Shown: positions 9,274 through 17,265 of the stretch, piece after piece | Position numbering within the stretch: position 1 is the stretch's first letter | How the letters are laid out: the number at the start of each line of letters is the position of its first letter | Assembly: GCA_028708095.1 (NCBI GenBank) | Contig: JAQVZQ010000003.1 | Span: forward strand, 1 to 39,656 | Source of the DNA: Dysgonamonadaceae bacterium | GTDB taxonomy: Bacteria > Bacteroidota > Bacteroidia > Bacteroidales > Dysgonomonadaceae | Reading direction: 5' to 3' | DNA: 39,656 nt | The notes under the pieces: model-generated | Database searches by the model: none | Told to the model about the DNA's origin: nothing | Seen by the model: the letters and a program-made list of their open reading frames with translations, nothing else | Position numbers and translations under genes: made by a program

Positions 9274-11703
9274 CTATTCCATATCAATCACCGTAATTCC
9301 CGACCCTCCAAACTGCACATGCTCGTCATTATATTTCTTCACCCCATTCACAGTACCTAAGTATTCGCGAATAACTTGACGCAAAGCACCTGTTCCAGTG
9401 CCATGTAATATGCGCACACGCCCCACTCCGACCTGAATAGCATCGTCAATAAAATACATTACTGCTTGTAGTGCCTCATCAACACGCATACCACGCACAT
9501 CAATTTCTTGCTTGAAGTTAAGTTTCTTGTCATACACAATATCCGATGATGATTGATTGTAGAAATTGCGGTTTGGATCTTCTTTCTTTAATTGATTCTT
9601 ACTCACTCGCTCTAATTTGCTTAAATCAATGGTTGATTTTATGACACCAAATGCCACTGTCGCCTTTTTCTCCTGTAGTTCGATGATTTCTCCTGCTGTT
9701 TGTTGTCCTTCCAGACGAACAACATCGCCCACTTGCAAAGAAGCACTGTCAATAGTAACTTTTCGAACCGTTTTTACTCGCTTCTTTTTCACCTTTGGTG
9801 ATTTTTCCTCCTTTTGCAATACTTGCGTTTTAAAATCGCTCAACGACTCACGCACTTGCTTAGTACGTTTTTTGTCTGCTTGCGATTCACGAATCTCGCG
9901 AATGGTATTTTCGATAAGCGCATTACTATCAGTAAGCAATTGAGTTGCTTCGGTTTTGGCTTTCGATAGTATTTCTTTCTTCTGTTTATTTATGTCATCA
10001 AGATTGCTCTCATAACTTGATGTCAATTGATTTAACTTATTGCTTTCACGTCTAATTTCATCACGTTTACGCGCCCAATACCGTTTATCGCGGGCAATAT
10101 CTTGCAAATATTTGTCCATATTAATGTAATCGCCACCCACTTTTTCGGAGGCATGAGCAATAACCTCTTCGGGCAACCCTATTTTGCGTGCAATTTCTAC
10201 AGCGAAAGAACTACCAGGATTACCAATTGAAAGGGTGAACAAGGGTTGCATCAAATGCCGATCATAAAGCATGGCACCATTGATAACTCCTTCGTTTTCG
10301 TTGGCAAAATGTTTCAGATTTTGATAGTGCGTGGTAATAACGCCATAAGATTCCTGAGCATTATATCTCTCTAACAAAGCCTCAGCAATGGCTGCACCAA
10401 TTTCAGGTTCTGTACCACTACCAAACTCATCAATTAGTAGCAACGACTTATTGTTGCAGTTCTTCACGAAGAACTTCATGTTCAATAAATGTGAACTATA
10501 AGTAGAGAGGTCGTTTTCTATGGACTGCTCGTCACCAATGTCAATAAATATATCATCAAATACCCCTACATGAGAGTTCTCTTTCACAGGAATCATCAGT
10601 CCACATTGCACCATATACTGAAGTAACCCCACAGTTTTCAGACAAACTGATTTGCCTCCGGCATTGGGTCCCGATATGATAAGTATTCTATTCTCTCCCT
10701 GCAAAGTAATATCTAAAGGAACTACTTTTCTCTTCTGTTTGGTGAGTGCCAAGTATAGCAGTGGATGATAAGCGTGCACCCAATCTATCTGTTGCGTGTT
10801 GGAAATAGATGGTTTGATGGCATTGATCTGCAAACCGAACTTAGCTTTGGCTCGGATGAAATCAATTTGCGCCAAAAAATCATACGATTGCAACAAATCG
10901 GGCAGAAATGGGCGTATATAATCAGCAAAGGCAACCAATATTTTAGTTATTTCTCTTCTTTCGTCATTTTCCAATTCCCTAATTCGATTGTTTGCTTCAA
11001 CAACTTCACTGGGCTCTATAAAAACTGTTTTGCCCGAAGCTGATTCATCATGCACAATACCCTTTATTTTTCGTTTGTGTGATGGGTTTACTGGAATTAC
11101 CAATCTCCCATCACGCATCGAGAGACTCACATCTTTATCAACATACCCTTCTGATTGGGCTTTGCGCAAAATGGAGTGTAAGGTTTTAGAGATATTATTG
11201 ACAGCACCAGCCAAATGTCGACGAATGTCTGCTAACTGTGGCGATGCATTGTCTTTTATTTTTCCAAAGTTGTCAACAATGGCATCAATGCGGTTAGTAA
11301 CTTCGGGGTACACCACCACATGCTCGACGAGAGACAATAAATGGGGATAAAGTGGTTCAGACTCATCGCTTTTATTAAGAAATGAGACAATAGTGTTGAT
11401 GGTTTGAAGTGAACGTTTGAGCTCGAACATGGTGGAGGTATCAATCCATGTGCCCACAACCCTGATGCGCTTCAACATGGAGCGTACATCGTAGAAATAA
11501 TCGGACGGAAAGTTGTCTTCTTCCTCTAAAATATGGACAAATTCATCCACCCGATTAAGACTCAATTCAATTTCATTGAAGTTGGTAGTGAACTGCATCT
11601 TATCTACCTTTTCACGTCCAAGCGTGCTAAGGCAATTGGCTGCTACCAATTCTCTTATTTTGTAAAATTCTATTTTATATTCGAAATTCTCTGGATATAC
11701 CAC
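9274..11703 (-). CDS. mutS2: MutS2 family protein with Smr domain
   Basis: A cytoplasmic MutS-family ATPase of 809 residues. Order: an N-terminal core and lever region; Walker A ISGPNAGGKS near residue 340; a Walker B region LLIDEFGSGTEPEIGAAIAEALL; a long charged coiled coil at about 510-610; a KOW-like segment; and a C-terminal Smr domain (IDVRGMRVDEAL, then ILHGTGTGALRQVI). It lacks the mismatch-recognition domain of MutS1. Family members suppress recombination by cutting branched DNA and, in Bacillus, rescue collided ribosomes; which applies here cannot be told. It starts with the family-typical MVYPENFEYKI and is transcribed away from the esterase gene. Confidence 0.95.
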   Translation of the reverse strand: MVYPENFEYKIEFYKIRELVAANCLSTLGREKVDKMQFTTNFNEIELSLNRVDEFVHILEEEDNFPSDYFYDVRSMLKRIRVVGTWIDTSTMFELKRSLQTINTIVSFLNKSDESEPLYPHLLSLVEHVVVYPEVTNRIDAIVDNFGKIKDNASPQLADIRRHLAGAVNNISKTLHSILRKAQSEGYVDKDVSLSMRDGRLVIPVNPSHKRKIKGIVHDESASGKTVFIEPSEVVEANNRIRELENDERREITKILVAFADYIRPFLPDLLQSYDFLAQIDFIRAKAKFGLQINAIKPSISNTQQIDWVHAYHPLLYLALTKQKRKVVPLDITLQGENRILIISGPNAGGKSVCLKTVGLLQYMVQCGLMIPVKENSHVGVFDDIFIDIGDEQSIENDLSTYSSHLLNMKFFVKNCNNKSLLLIDEFGSGTEPEIGAAIAEALLERYNAQESYGVITTHYQNLKHFANENEGVINGAMLYDRHLMQPLFTLSIGNPGSSFAVEIARKIGLPEEVIAHASEKVGGDYINMDKYLQDIARDKRYWARKRDEIRRESNKLNQLTSSYESNLDDINKQKKEILSKAKTEATQLLTDSNALIENTIREIRESQADKKRTKQVRESLSDFKTQVLQKEEKSPKVKKKRVKTVRKVTIDSASLQVGDVVRLEGQQTAGEIIELQEKKATVAFGVIKSTIDLSKLERVSKNQLKKEDPNRNFYNQSSSDIVYDKKLNFKQEIDVRGMRVDEALQAVMYFIDDAIQVGVGRVRILHGTGTGALRQVIREYLGTVNGVKKYNDEHVQFGGSGITVIDME

Positions 11704-11781
11704 AATAGCTTTGTATCTGTTTTATTCATTTTGCTTTGCAAACACTCGGTTTACAAAACTGCGTTAGCGATGTTAGCACCA

Positions 11782-11789
11782 CAAAAGTA
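11782..11789 (-). promoter_or_regulatory. Bacteroidota -7 promoter element before mutS2
   Basis: TACTTTTG on the minus strand fits TAnnTTTG and lies about 78 bases before the mutS2 start, in the divergent region shared with the esterase gene. Confidence 0.45.
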
Positions 11790-11856
11790 CATCAATTATT
11801 AGAAATAGCTATACATTATACAATACGTTAACGGCAGTCACAATATATTCAAACTT

Positions 11857-11895
11857 TTTCTGTAATACAGCCAGAAATATTATCTTTGATTTCTG
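11857..11895 (+). promoter_or_regulatory. Esterase-operon promoter with overlapping dyad
   Basis: TATCTTTG at 11881-11888 matches the -7 element. It sits inside an inverted repeat, CAGAAAT (11872-11878) and ATTTCTG (11889-11895). Just upstream, TTTCTG at 11857-11862 pairs with the same CAGAAA, and CTGTAATACAG at 11860-11870 is a near-perfect palindrome. A dyad covering the promoter core suggests an operator, but no regulator can be named. Confidence 0.4.
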
Positions 11896-11958
11896 ATATA
11901 AATAGTCGTTGCGATGCTTCGTCTCTAAAAATAATAACATTATTATAAATATTTTCTC

Positions 11959-12783
11959 ATGAAAAAGTATTTCATCCTAACCCTCATCCTTTGTTTCACA
12001 GCATCAGCTGCAATCCTCGCCGCTCAAGTAGACACGGTTCAAACATTCAGCAAATCCATGAACAAAGAGATACCCGCAGTGGTCATCACCCCCCAATCGT
12101 ACAACAAACAAAACCAATATCCCGTGTTATATCTGTTACACGGTCACGGAGACAACTATTCTGGTTGGACAAAGCTATGGGATGATGCAAAAGATATGGC
12201 CGATCAATACAATTTCATCATTGTATGTCCCGATGGAAACAAGACAAGTTGGTATTATGATAGCCCGATGGACAGCACATCACGCTATGAAACATATGTG
12301 GCAAAAGAATTGGTGGAATGGATTGATAAAAACTACACAACCATCCCATCACGCAAAGGCCGTGCTATTACTGGTCTTAGCATGGGTGGACATGGTGGGC
12401 TTTTTCTTGCTTTTCGCAACCAAGACGTCTTTGGTGCTTGTGGTAGCATGAGTGGTGGTGTCGATATCAGACCATTTCCAAACAATTGGAGCATTAAAAA
12501 ACACCTCGGTGAGCAAAGCGAACATCCTGAAAACTGGGAGCATTATACAGTGATGGGAATGTTGCATTTATTGCGCCCTGGAGCACTGGAAATAACAATA
12601 GATTGTGGCATTGAAGACTTTTTTTATGACGCAAATGTGCGTTTGCACAACGAATTGAACTACCGAAACATTCCGCACACTTTCATTTCGAGACCAGGAA
12701 AACACAATTGGGACTTCTGGAGAATATCAGTGAAGTATCACGCCCTATTTTTCAACGAATACTTTAACAAAGGAGATAACTAA
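11959..12783 (+). CDS. Secreted esterase of the esterase D / putative esterase family
   Basis: An alpha/beta-hydrolase of 274 residues with an N-terminal signal peptide (MKKYFILTLILCFTASAAI, cleavage near residue 21), so periplasmic or exported. The catalytic triad is readable: nucleophile Ser in GLSMGGHGG, Asp in CGIEDFFYDAN and His in GKHNWDFW. LLHGHGDNYSGW supplies the oxyanion-hole region. The closest known relatives are acetyl-xylan and feruloyl esterase-like and S-formylglutathione hydrolase-like enzymes; the substrate is unknown. The stop is two bases before the next start, so it is translationally adjacent to the metallophosphoesterase gene and the two probably act in the same compartment. 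Confidence 0.85.
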   Translation: MKKYFILTLILCFTASAAILAAQVDTVQTFSKSMNKEIPAVVITPQSYNKQNQYPVLYLLHGHGDNYSGWTKLWDDAKDMADQYNFIIVCPDGNKTSWYYDSPMDSTSRYETYVAKELVEWIDKNYTTIPSRKGRAITGLSMGGHGGLFLAFRNQDVFGACGSMSGGVDIRPFPNNWSIKKHLGEQSEHPENWEHYTVMGMLHLLRPGALEITIDCGIEDFFYDANVRLHNELNYRNIPHTFISRPGKHNWDFWRISVKYHALFFNEYFNKGDN

Positions 12784-12785
12784 AT

Positions 12786-14645
12786 ATGAAAAAAATATTT
12801 TTTACAACCATCGCAATACTTGTATCACTATTGATGTTGGGGCAAACCAACATCACACCATTCAAGTTTGCATTAATCACAGATACACATATTGGCAGTC
12901 CAAATAATGACGAAGATTTGCAGCGAACCATCGACGATATCAATCAAAATCAACCCGAAGTTGCTTTCGCAATCGTGTCGGGTGATATCACCGAGTTTGG
13001 CTCGGACGAAGAGCTGACCATTGCCAAAAACTTATTTGACCAGCTGAAAGTTCCTGCCTATATTATCCCTGGCAATCACGATTCCAATTGGTCAGAAAGT
13101 GGCACGAATAGCTTCTTGACCATATTCGGCACAGAGACATTCGGCTTTGAGTACAACGGATACAAGTTTTTTGGCTTGCCGTCGGGACCGAATATGCGCA
13201 TGGGACCAGGGCAAATTCCGAGGGAGGGCATTGAGTGGTTCAAACAACAATTGGCAGAAACCGACAAGGACATGCCGCTGATATTTGTGAACCATTACCC
13301 GATGAACAACACCCTCAACAATTGGTTTGAGGTGATGGATGCACTGAAACCATATAACATTAAGGTGATGTTGTGCGGACATGGGCACAATAATAGGAAG
13401 CACAACTTCGAAGGCGTGAACGCCGCCATGCTTCGCTCCAACTTGCGGGCAAAAAAAGATTACGGTGCGTATAATATTGTATCGGTTACCAAAGACTCCA
13501 TCATATTTCAAGAACGTGTGGTGTCGGGCGAAACCCTCGACCCTTGGCTCAGCTACGCTACCCATGATCGTACAAAATGGGAGGAGAACCCACCGCGTCC
13601 AGACTATAGCATTAACGATAATCATAACTTTGTTAAGGAAATTTGGTCGATGCAAGAGAGCGGAGATATGGGGGGCGGTATGGCATTACACAAAAATAAT
13701 TTGATATATACCAACACCAAAGGAGAAATAAAAGCGGTGAACGCACGCACAGGCAAAAAGCGTTGGAGCTACCAAACAGGGGGCAAAATATATTCCACAC
13801 CTGTCATGTGTAGCGACAAAGTTTGGGTAGCATCGACCGACAAAAACTTATATGGTCTGCGATTGAAAAATGGCAAACCTCTGCTTACATTGCCAAATGA
13901 CAAATCGGTGGTTGCATCGGCCGCTTGCGACAAAAACAGTGTGATACTTCCTGGTACAGATGGCAAATGCACGGCATGGAGTGCTAAGACAGGCAAACAA
14001 TTGTGGCAGTTTGACGAAATTGAGAACTTCACGTTAACTCGCCCATTGGTAAAAGATGGCGTTGTATATTTCGGAAGTTGGGGCAATGAGTTTTATGCAC
14101 TCAATACGTCAACTGGCAAATTGAAATGGAAGTGGAACAATGGACAAACCAATCGCATGTTTTCGCCCGCACAAGTAGTTCCCATCATTACGCACAACAA
14201 AGTTTTTCTTGCATCTCCCGACCGATTCATGACTGTGTTGGACGAGCAAACGGGTGCTATAATTTGGCGACACAACGACTTAGACAATCGCGTTCGCGAG
14301 TCAATTGGCGTGTCGGAAGATGGAAATACCATCTATGCCAAAACAATGGATGGCAATATTCTGGCAATTGATGCCACGATGAACGAGCGCAAAATAAAAT
14401 GGATTTCATCGGGCGAAGATATGGGCTACGAATTGACCCCCACACCTGTAGTTGAGAAAAACGGCGTTGTATATGCGCCCACCGACAAGGGTTTAATTTA
14501 CGCATATAGTGCCGCCGATGGCAGTTACTTATGGAAATATCGCATTGCAACGGGACTTATCAACATGATATTGCCGACTGATGCCAACGAACTCTATGTT
14601 TCGTCGATGGATGGCAAATTGATGAAGCTGAAAGTGATGAAATAG
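12786..14645 (+). CDS. Secreted metallophosphoesterase with PQQ-type beta-propeller
   Basis: A 619-residue exported protein with signal peptide MKKIFFTTIAILVSLLMLGQ. Residues about 25-220 are a calcineurin-like phosphoesterase with all the metal-binding motifs: ITDTHIG, SGDITEFG, PGNHDSNW, FVNHYP and CGHGHNN. Residues about 290-619 are PQQ/pyrrolo-quinoline-like propeller repeats, each ending with a Trp-containing motif (TGKKRWSYQTG, TGKQLWQFDE, TGKLKWKWNNG, TGAIIWRHND, DGSYLWKYRIATG). Propellers of this type usually serve as binding scaffolds. The combination suggests a phosphoesterase that docks to an envelope partner or polymer, but the substrate is not known. It follows the esterase gene by two bases. 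Confidence 0.85.
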   Translation: MKKIFFTTIAILVSLLMLGQTNITPFKFALITDTHIGSPNNDEDLQRTIDDINQNQPEVAFAIVSGDITEFGSDEELTIAKNLFDQLKVPAYIIPGNHDSNWSESGTNSFLTIFGTETFGFEYNGYKFFGLPSGPNMRMGPGQIPREGIEWFKQQLAETDKDMPLIFVNHYPMNNTLNNWFEVMDALKPYNIKVMLCGHGHNNRKHNFEGVNAAMLRSNLRAKKDYGAYNIVSVTKDSIIFQERVVSGETLDPWLSYATHDRTKWEENPPRPDYSINDNHNFVKEIWSMQESGDMGGGMALHKNNLIYTNTKGEIKAVNARTGKKRWSYQTGGKIYSTPVMCSDKVWVASTDKNLYGLRLKNGKPLLTLPNDKSVVASAACDKNSVILPGTDGKCTAWSAKTGKQLWQFDEIENFTLTRPLVKDGVVYFGSWGNEFYALNTSTGKLKWKWNNGQTNRMFSPAQVVPIITHNKVFLASPDRFMTVLDEQTGAIIWRHNDLDNRVRESIGVSEDGNTIYAKTMDGNILAIDATMNERKIKWISSGEDMGYELTPTPVVEKNGVVYAPTDKGLIYAYSAADGSYLWKYRIATGLINMILPTDANELYVSSMDGKLMKLKVMK

Positions 14646-14712
14646 GTCAACAAATCAGTGATTTTATTAACAAATAGTGTTGATGCGTGTAGAAAGTGGT
14701 CATAAAAATCAA

Positions 14713-14922
14713 CTTGGAGGGTTTCTGTACACAGAAAGGTACCTCGGGAGGTTACTTGGAGGGTTTCTGTGTGCAGAAAGGTATCTCGTTAACTAACATG
14801 GAGGGTTTCTGTGAGCAGAAAGGCATCTCGGGAGGTTACATGAAAGGTTTCTGTGAGCAGAAAGGTGTTGCGGGAGGTACGGTGACTACTTTCTGTTCAC
14901 AGAAAGTAGTGATCTCCTTCGA
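14713..14922. repeat. Array of five 42-bp direct repeats with palindromic cores
   Basis: Five head-to-tail units of exactly 42 bp start at 14713, 14755, 14797, 14839 and 14881, with no spacers. Units 1 and 3 agree at 36 of 42 positions; unit 5 is the most diverged. Each has a core TTTCTG-N4-CAGAAA, and in unit 5 the palindrome extends to 12-base perfect arms (14885-14896 and 14899-14910). Units 1 and 3 add a second small dyad around CTCGGGAG. The plus-strand frame is open through all five units, since 42 is a multiple of three, giving a 14-residue motif such as EGFCEQKGISGGY, but only a GTG start is available. This is probably a structured intergenic element rather than a gene. Confidence 0.85.
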
Positions 14923-14938
14923 TTGGAGGGTTATTCCA

Positions 14939-15064
14939 CCAATTTAGTATACGTTTTAAAAAATGCGGAGGGTAAATTGGTCGATTTAGGGTGCGAATTT
15001 AAAAAAGTGATGCCTTTTTCTGTCGATTTAGGGTACACTATTAAAAATGTGTATGCTTTTTCAC
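14939..15064. repeat. Second family of 42-bp repeats, two clear units and one degenerate
   Basis: Units at 14981-15022 and 15023-15064 both begin TCGATTTAGGGT and agree at 30 of 42 positions. The preceding 42 bp (14939-14980) agrees with the first at 23 of 42 and looks like a decayed copy. The family differs in sequence from the array just upstream but has the same unit length. Plus-strand frames are closed by the TAG in TTTAG. The rest of 14646-15306 contains only AT-rich DNA and the promoter below. Confidence 0.7.
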
Positions 15065-15262
15065 ACGAATAAGTTATATATTTTTGAAGTATGTAAGGTC
15101 ATTGCAACCAAAAAGAGCATTTTGCAATATTGCCAAGAGATTTTTTATTTACTTTAATAGGAGAACTCAAAAAAAAGGTCACTCTAAAACTAAATCACAA
15201 CCAATTTGACAAAATATGCAGACATAAACTGTAAAACACCTCTCCAAATTAACTAAAAACAG

Positions 15263-15270
15263 TATATTTG
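15263..15270 (+). promoter_or_regulatory. Bacteroidota -7 promoter element before the fimbrillin-like gene
   Basis: TATATTTG fits TAnnTTTG, 36 bases before the ATG at 15307. GAGGAGG follows immediately at 15270-15276, but it is too far from the ATG to act as a ribosome binding site. Confidence 0.5.
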
Positions 15271-15306
15271 AGGAGGAATAAAAGTTTAACTAAAAACCTA
15301 AATATA

Positions 15307-16665
15307 ATGAAACACAAAATCTCACTTTTATTGGCAACTCTTGCGATGCTTAGCCTAACTGCATGCATGAAAGAATACCCAACACCTACAGAAGCAAATA
15401 AAGAAATTAATGTAAAAGCTTCAATTGAAGAATTATTTGGTCAAGACAAACCCACCAGCCGAGCTATAGGAAATAGCTGGGAGAGTGGTGATGCCATAGG
15501 CATATTTATGATTAATAATGGTTCCACACTATCATTACCCGCATTGGCTGCCAATGCGAAGTACATGACAAATGGAACAAATATTTTTACACCAACTTTG
15601 GGCAATACGGTAAACTTTCCAATTAATAAATCTAAAGTTGATTTTATTGCTTACTATCCATATACATCTTTACTAAATGGATTGGATTATCCAATTGATA
15701 TTTCTGACCAAAGTAATTTTTCAGATATTGATCTGCTTTATTCCAATAACGTTAAAGGAGTAAACTCATCATCTGGCAGTGTAGACTTAAAATTTAAGCA
15801 TCAGCTTGTGAAGATTGTTTTAAATATATCCATGGACGAAACCGTTATAGATTTTACGGAATTACAAGCAAGCATTACGAATGTGAATACAAAAGCCAAC
15901 TTCTCGTTAATAGATGGGACAATAAATAATGAGACCATGCCAAAGTCTGTTTTATTTAATATAAACACCGATGGAACAACAGGTAGCGCAATATTATTAC
16001 CAACAAACGACATATCAGACAAATCCTTAATTATTTCATTGGATACAACTTCATATTTTTTTGATCTAAGCAAAACAGTTGAAATAAAATCTTTTGAAAA
16101 GTCCACTGCCTATGTTTTTAATGTAACCCTTAAACCTGGTGAAAAGACTTTATTGAAAGTTGAATCTTCTTCAATTGAAAAGTGGATAACGGGAGCATCT
16201 GAAGATATCATTGCTAAAACAAATACAACTGAAGATAGCCCCAATGTACCAGAAGAAGAAGAAGAGGGCGATGGAACTGAGGAGAAGCCATATAATATTA
16301 CTCAAGCACTGACAAAGGTTTATGAGAAAAATGTTTGGGTGACTGGATATATTGTTGGATTTTACAATACTTATTCAATTAATAGCTTTGCATATGGAAT
16401 TCAAGATGCAAGAATTGGAAATGCGGCTCTCGCATTATCGCCAGATGAAATTGATTATAATAAAACATTTCCAATTGATTTAATAAGTATTGCAAATAAT
16501 ATTGCAAGCAGGATCAATTTATATGATAATCCAGATATGTTTAAAGAACAGATAACTATATATGGTGATATCGATTATTTTAATAAACCAAATGGAGATG
16601 CAAAGGGACTTAAAAATGTGAGTAAAGTGATTATTAATGGTGTAACATATAAAAAAACAGAATAA
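15307..16665 (+). CDS. Fimbrillin-family lipoprotein with C-terminal DUF6359-like domain
   Basis: A surface lipoprotein of 452 residues. The signal peptide MKHKISLLLATLAMLSLTAC ends in a lipobox with Cys20, which fixes the start at 15307 rather than the open upstream codons. Residues about 30-300 match the fimbrillin/Mfa-like architecture: the N-terminal segment INVKASIEELF, SWESGDAIGIFM, then FIAYYPY and LKFKHQLVKIVLNIS. A Glu-rich linker leads to about 130 residues (GTEEKPYNITQAL, VWVTGYIVGFY, GLKNVSKVIING) resembling DUF6359, an OB-fold-like domain of Bacteroidota surface proteins. A fimbrial accessory or adhesin role is likely by family, but no chaperone or usher-like partner is adjacent. 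Confidence 0.75.
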   Translation: MKHKISLLLATLAMLSLTACMKEYPTPTEANKEINVKASIEELFGQDKPTSRAIGNSWESGDAIGIFMINNGSTLSLPALAANAKYMTNGTNIFTPTLGNTVNFPINKSKVDFIAYYPYTSLLNGLDYPIDISDQSNFSDIDLLYSNNVKGVNSSSGSVDLKFKHQLVKIVLNISMDETVIDFTELQASITNVNTKANFSLIDGTINNETMPKSVLFNINTDGTTGSAILLPTNDISDKSLIISLDTTSYFFDLSKTVEIKSFEKSTAYVFNVTLKPGEKTLLKVESSSIEKWITGASEDIIAKTNTTEDSPNVPEEEEEGDGTEEKPYNITQALTKVYEKNVWVTGYIVGFYNTYSINSFAYGIQDARIGNAALALSPDEIDYNKTFPIDLISIANNIASRINLYDNPDMFKEQITIYGDIDYFNKPNGDAKGLKNVSKVIINGVTYKKTE

Positions 16666-16703
16666 TGCCCGCTATCTAATTTTTCCGTACTATGACAAAA
16701 AGC

Positions 16704-16734
16704 GAAAGGACATAACCAAAGTTTATGTCCTTTC
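16704..16734. terminator. Bidirectional terminator between convergent genes
   Basis: Perfect 12-base arms GAAAGGACATAA (16704-16715) and its complement (16723-16734) enclose a 7-base loop. On the minus strand the hairpin is followed by GCTTTTTG, and on the plus strand by a short T-rich end. It lies between the fimbrillin-like gene and the convergent NlpE-like genes. Confidence 0.75.
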
Positions 16735-16786
16735 TTAAAACGGTTATATCGAAATATACCGTACCTCATTTATAATGAGAAATTCA

Positions 16787-17224
16787 TCACATTCTTTTCT
16801 TTAATATATAATGGTCTGCCAAGTCACCTGTATTGACCTCACCATTGTCGTCTAATAGAATCAAATAATTTTCACCCACTTTATATTGAGTTGGTGCACC
16901 CTCAGCTTGTAATGATATTGAATTACCATCATCGTTCCAAGTAAAGGTACCTTCATTTGAAAACTCATTCTCAACCCCTGGTTTGGCCAAGTATTTATAA
17001 TGAGAAATATAATAATTATCTTCTTTCAACTCAATCATTGTTTCTATTCCTTCACAATCTGCACATGGCAAAATACCTACGTAAACCCCTAACCAGTCCA
17101 AAGCGATTTCTGAAGTGTGCGAATCAATCGTTGTCTCATCAGAGCTTCTTTGTTTTTTATTCTGGTTCGTACATCCCATTAAAGTAAATACTAACAATGT
17201 GATCAAAAGCGCAAATCTGTTCAT
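16787..17224 (-). CDS. NlpE-like lipoprotein, copy 1
   Basis: A lipoprotein of 145 residues with signal peptide and lipobox LMGC (Cys18). The mature part contains WLGVYVGILPCADCEGIET, the hallmark of the N-terminal domain of NlpE, including its CxxC pair. It continues with strands ending in GTFTWNDDGNSISL and a C-terminal lipocalin-like strand set. E. coli NlpE is an outer-membrane lipoprotein that signals surface contact and copper or folding stress through Cpx; Bacteroidota lack an evident Cpx system, so the role here is unknown. It follows copy 2 by 41 bases on the same strand. Confidence 0.8.
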   Translation of the reverse strand: MNRFALLITLLVFTLMGCTNQNKKQRSSDETTIDSHTSEIALDWLGVYVGILPCADCEGIETMIELKEDNYYISHYKYLAKPGVENEFSNEGTFTWNDDGNSISLQAEGAPTQYKVGENYLILLDDNGEVNTGDLADHYILKKRM

Positions 17225-17265
17225 GAAATATTTATTAATAATTTAAAATGATTGAGGCACCCCCC

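Noticed and set aside
3000-11700. Operator or riboswitch before ribBA, mutS2 and the MFS gene
   Set aside because: The gaps are short or show only the -7 element; no conserved riboswitch core could be recognised.
14713-14922. CRISPR array
   Set aside because: The repeats abut directly with no spacers, and no cas gene is in the window.
14696-14947. 83-residue open frame through the 42-bp repeats, with a repeated FCxQKG motif
   Set aside because: It stays open because the unit length is a multiple of three; the only start is GTG, there is no promoter match, and the conserved feature is the DNA palindrome, not the protein. Translation cannot be excluded.
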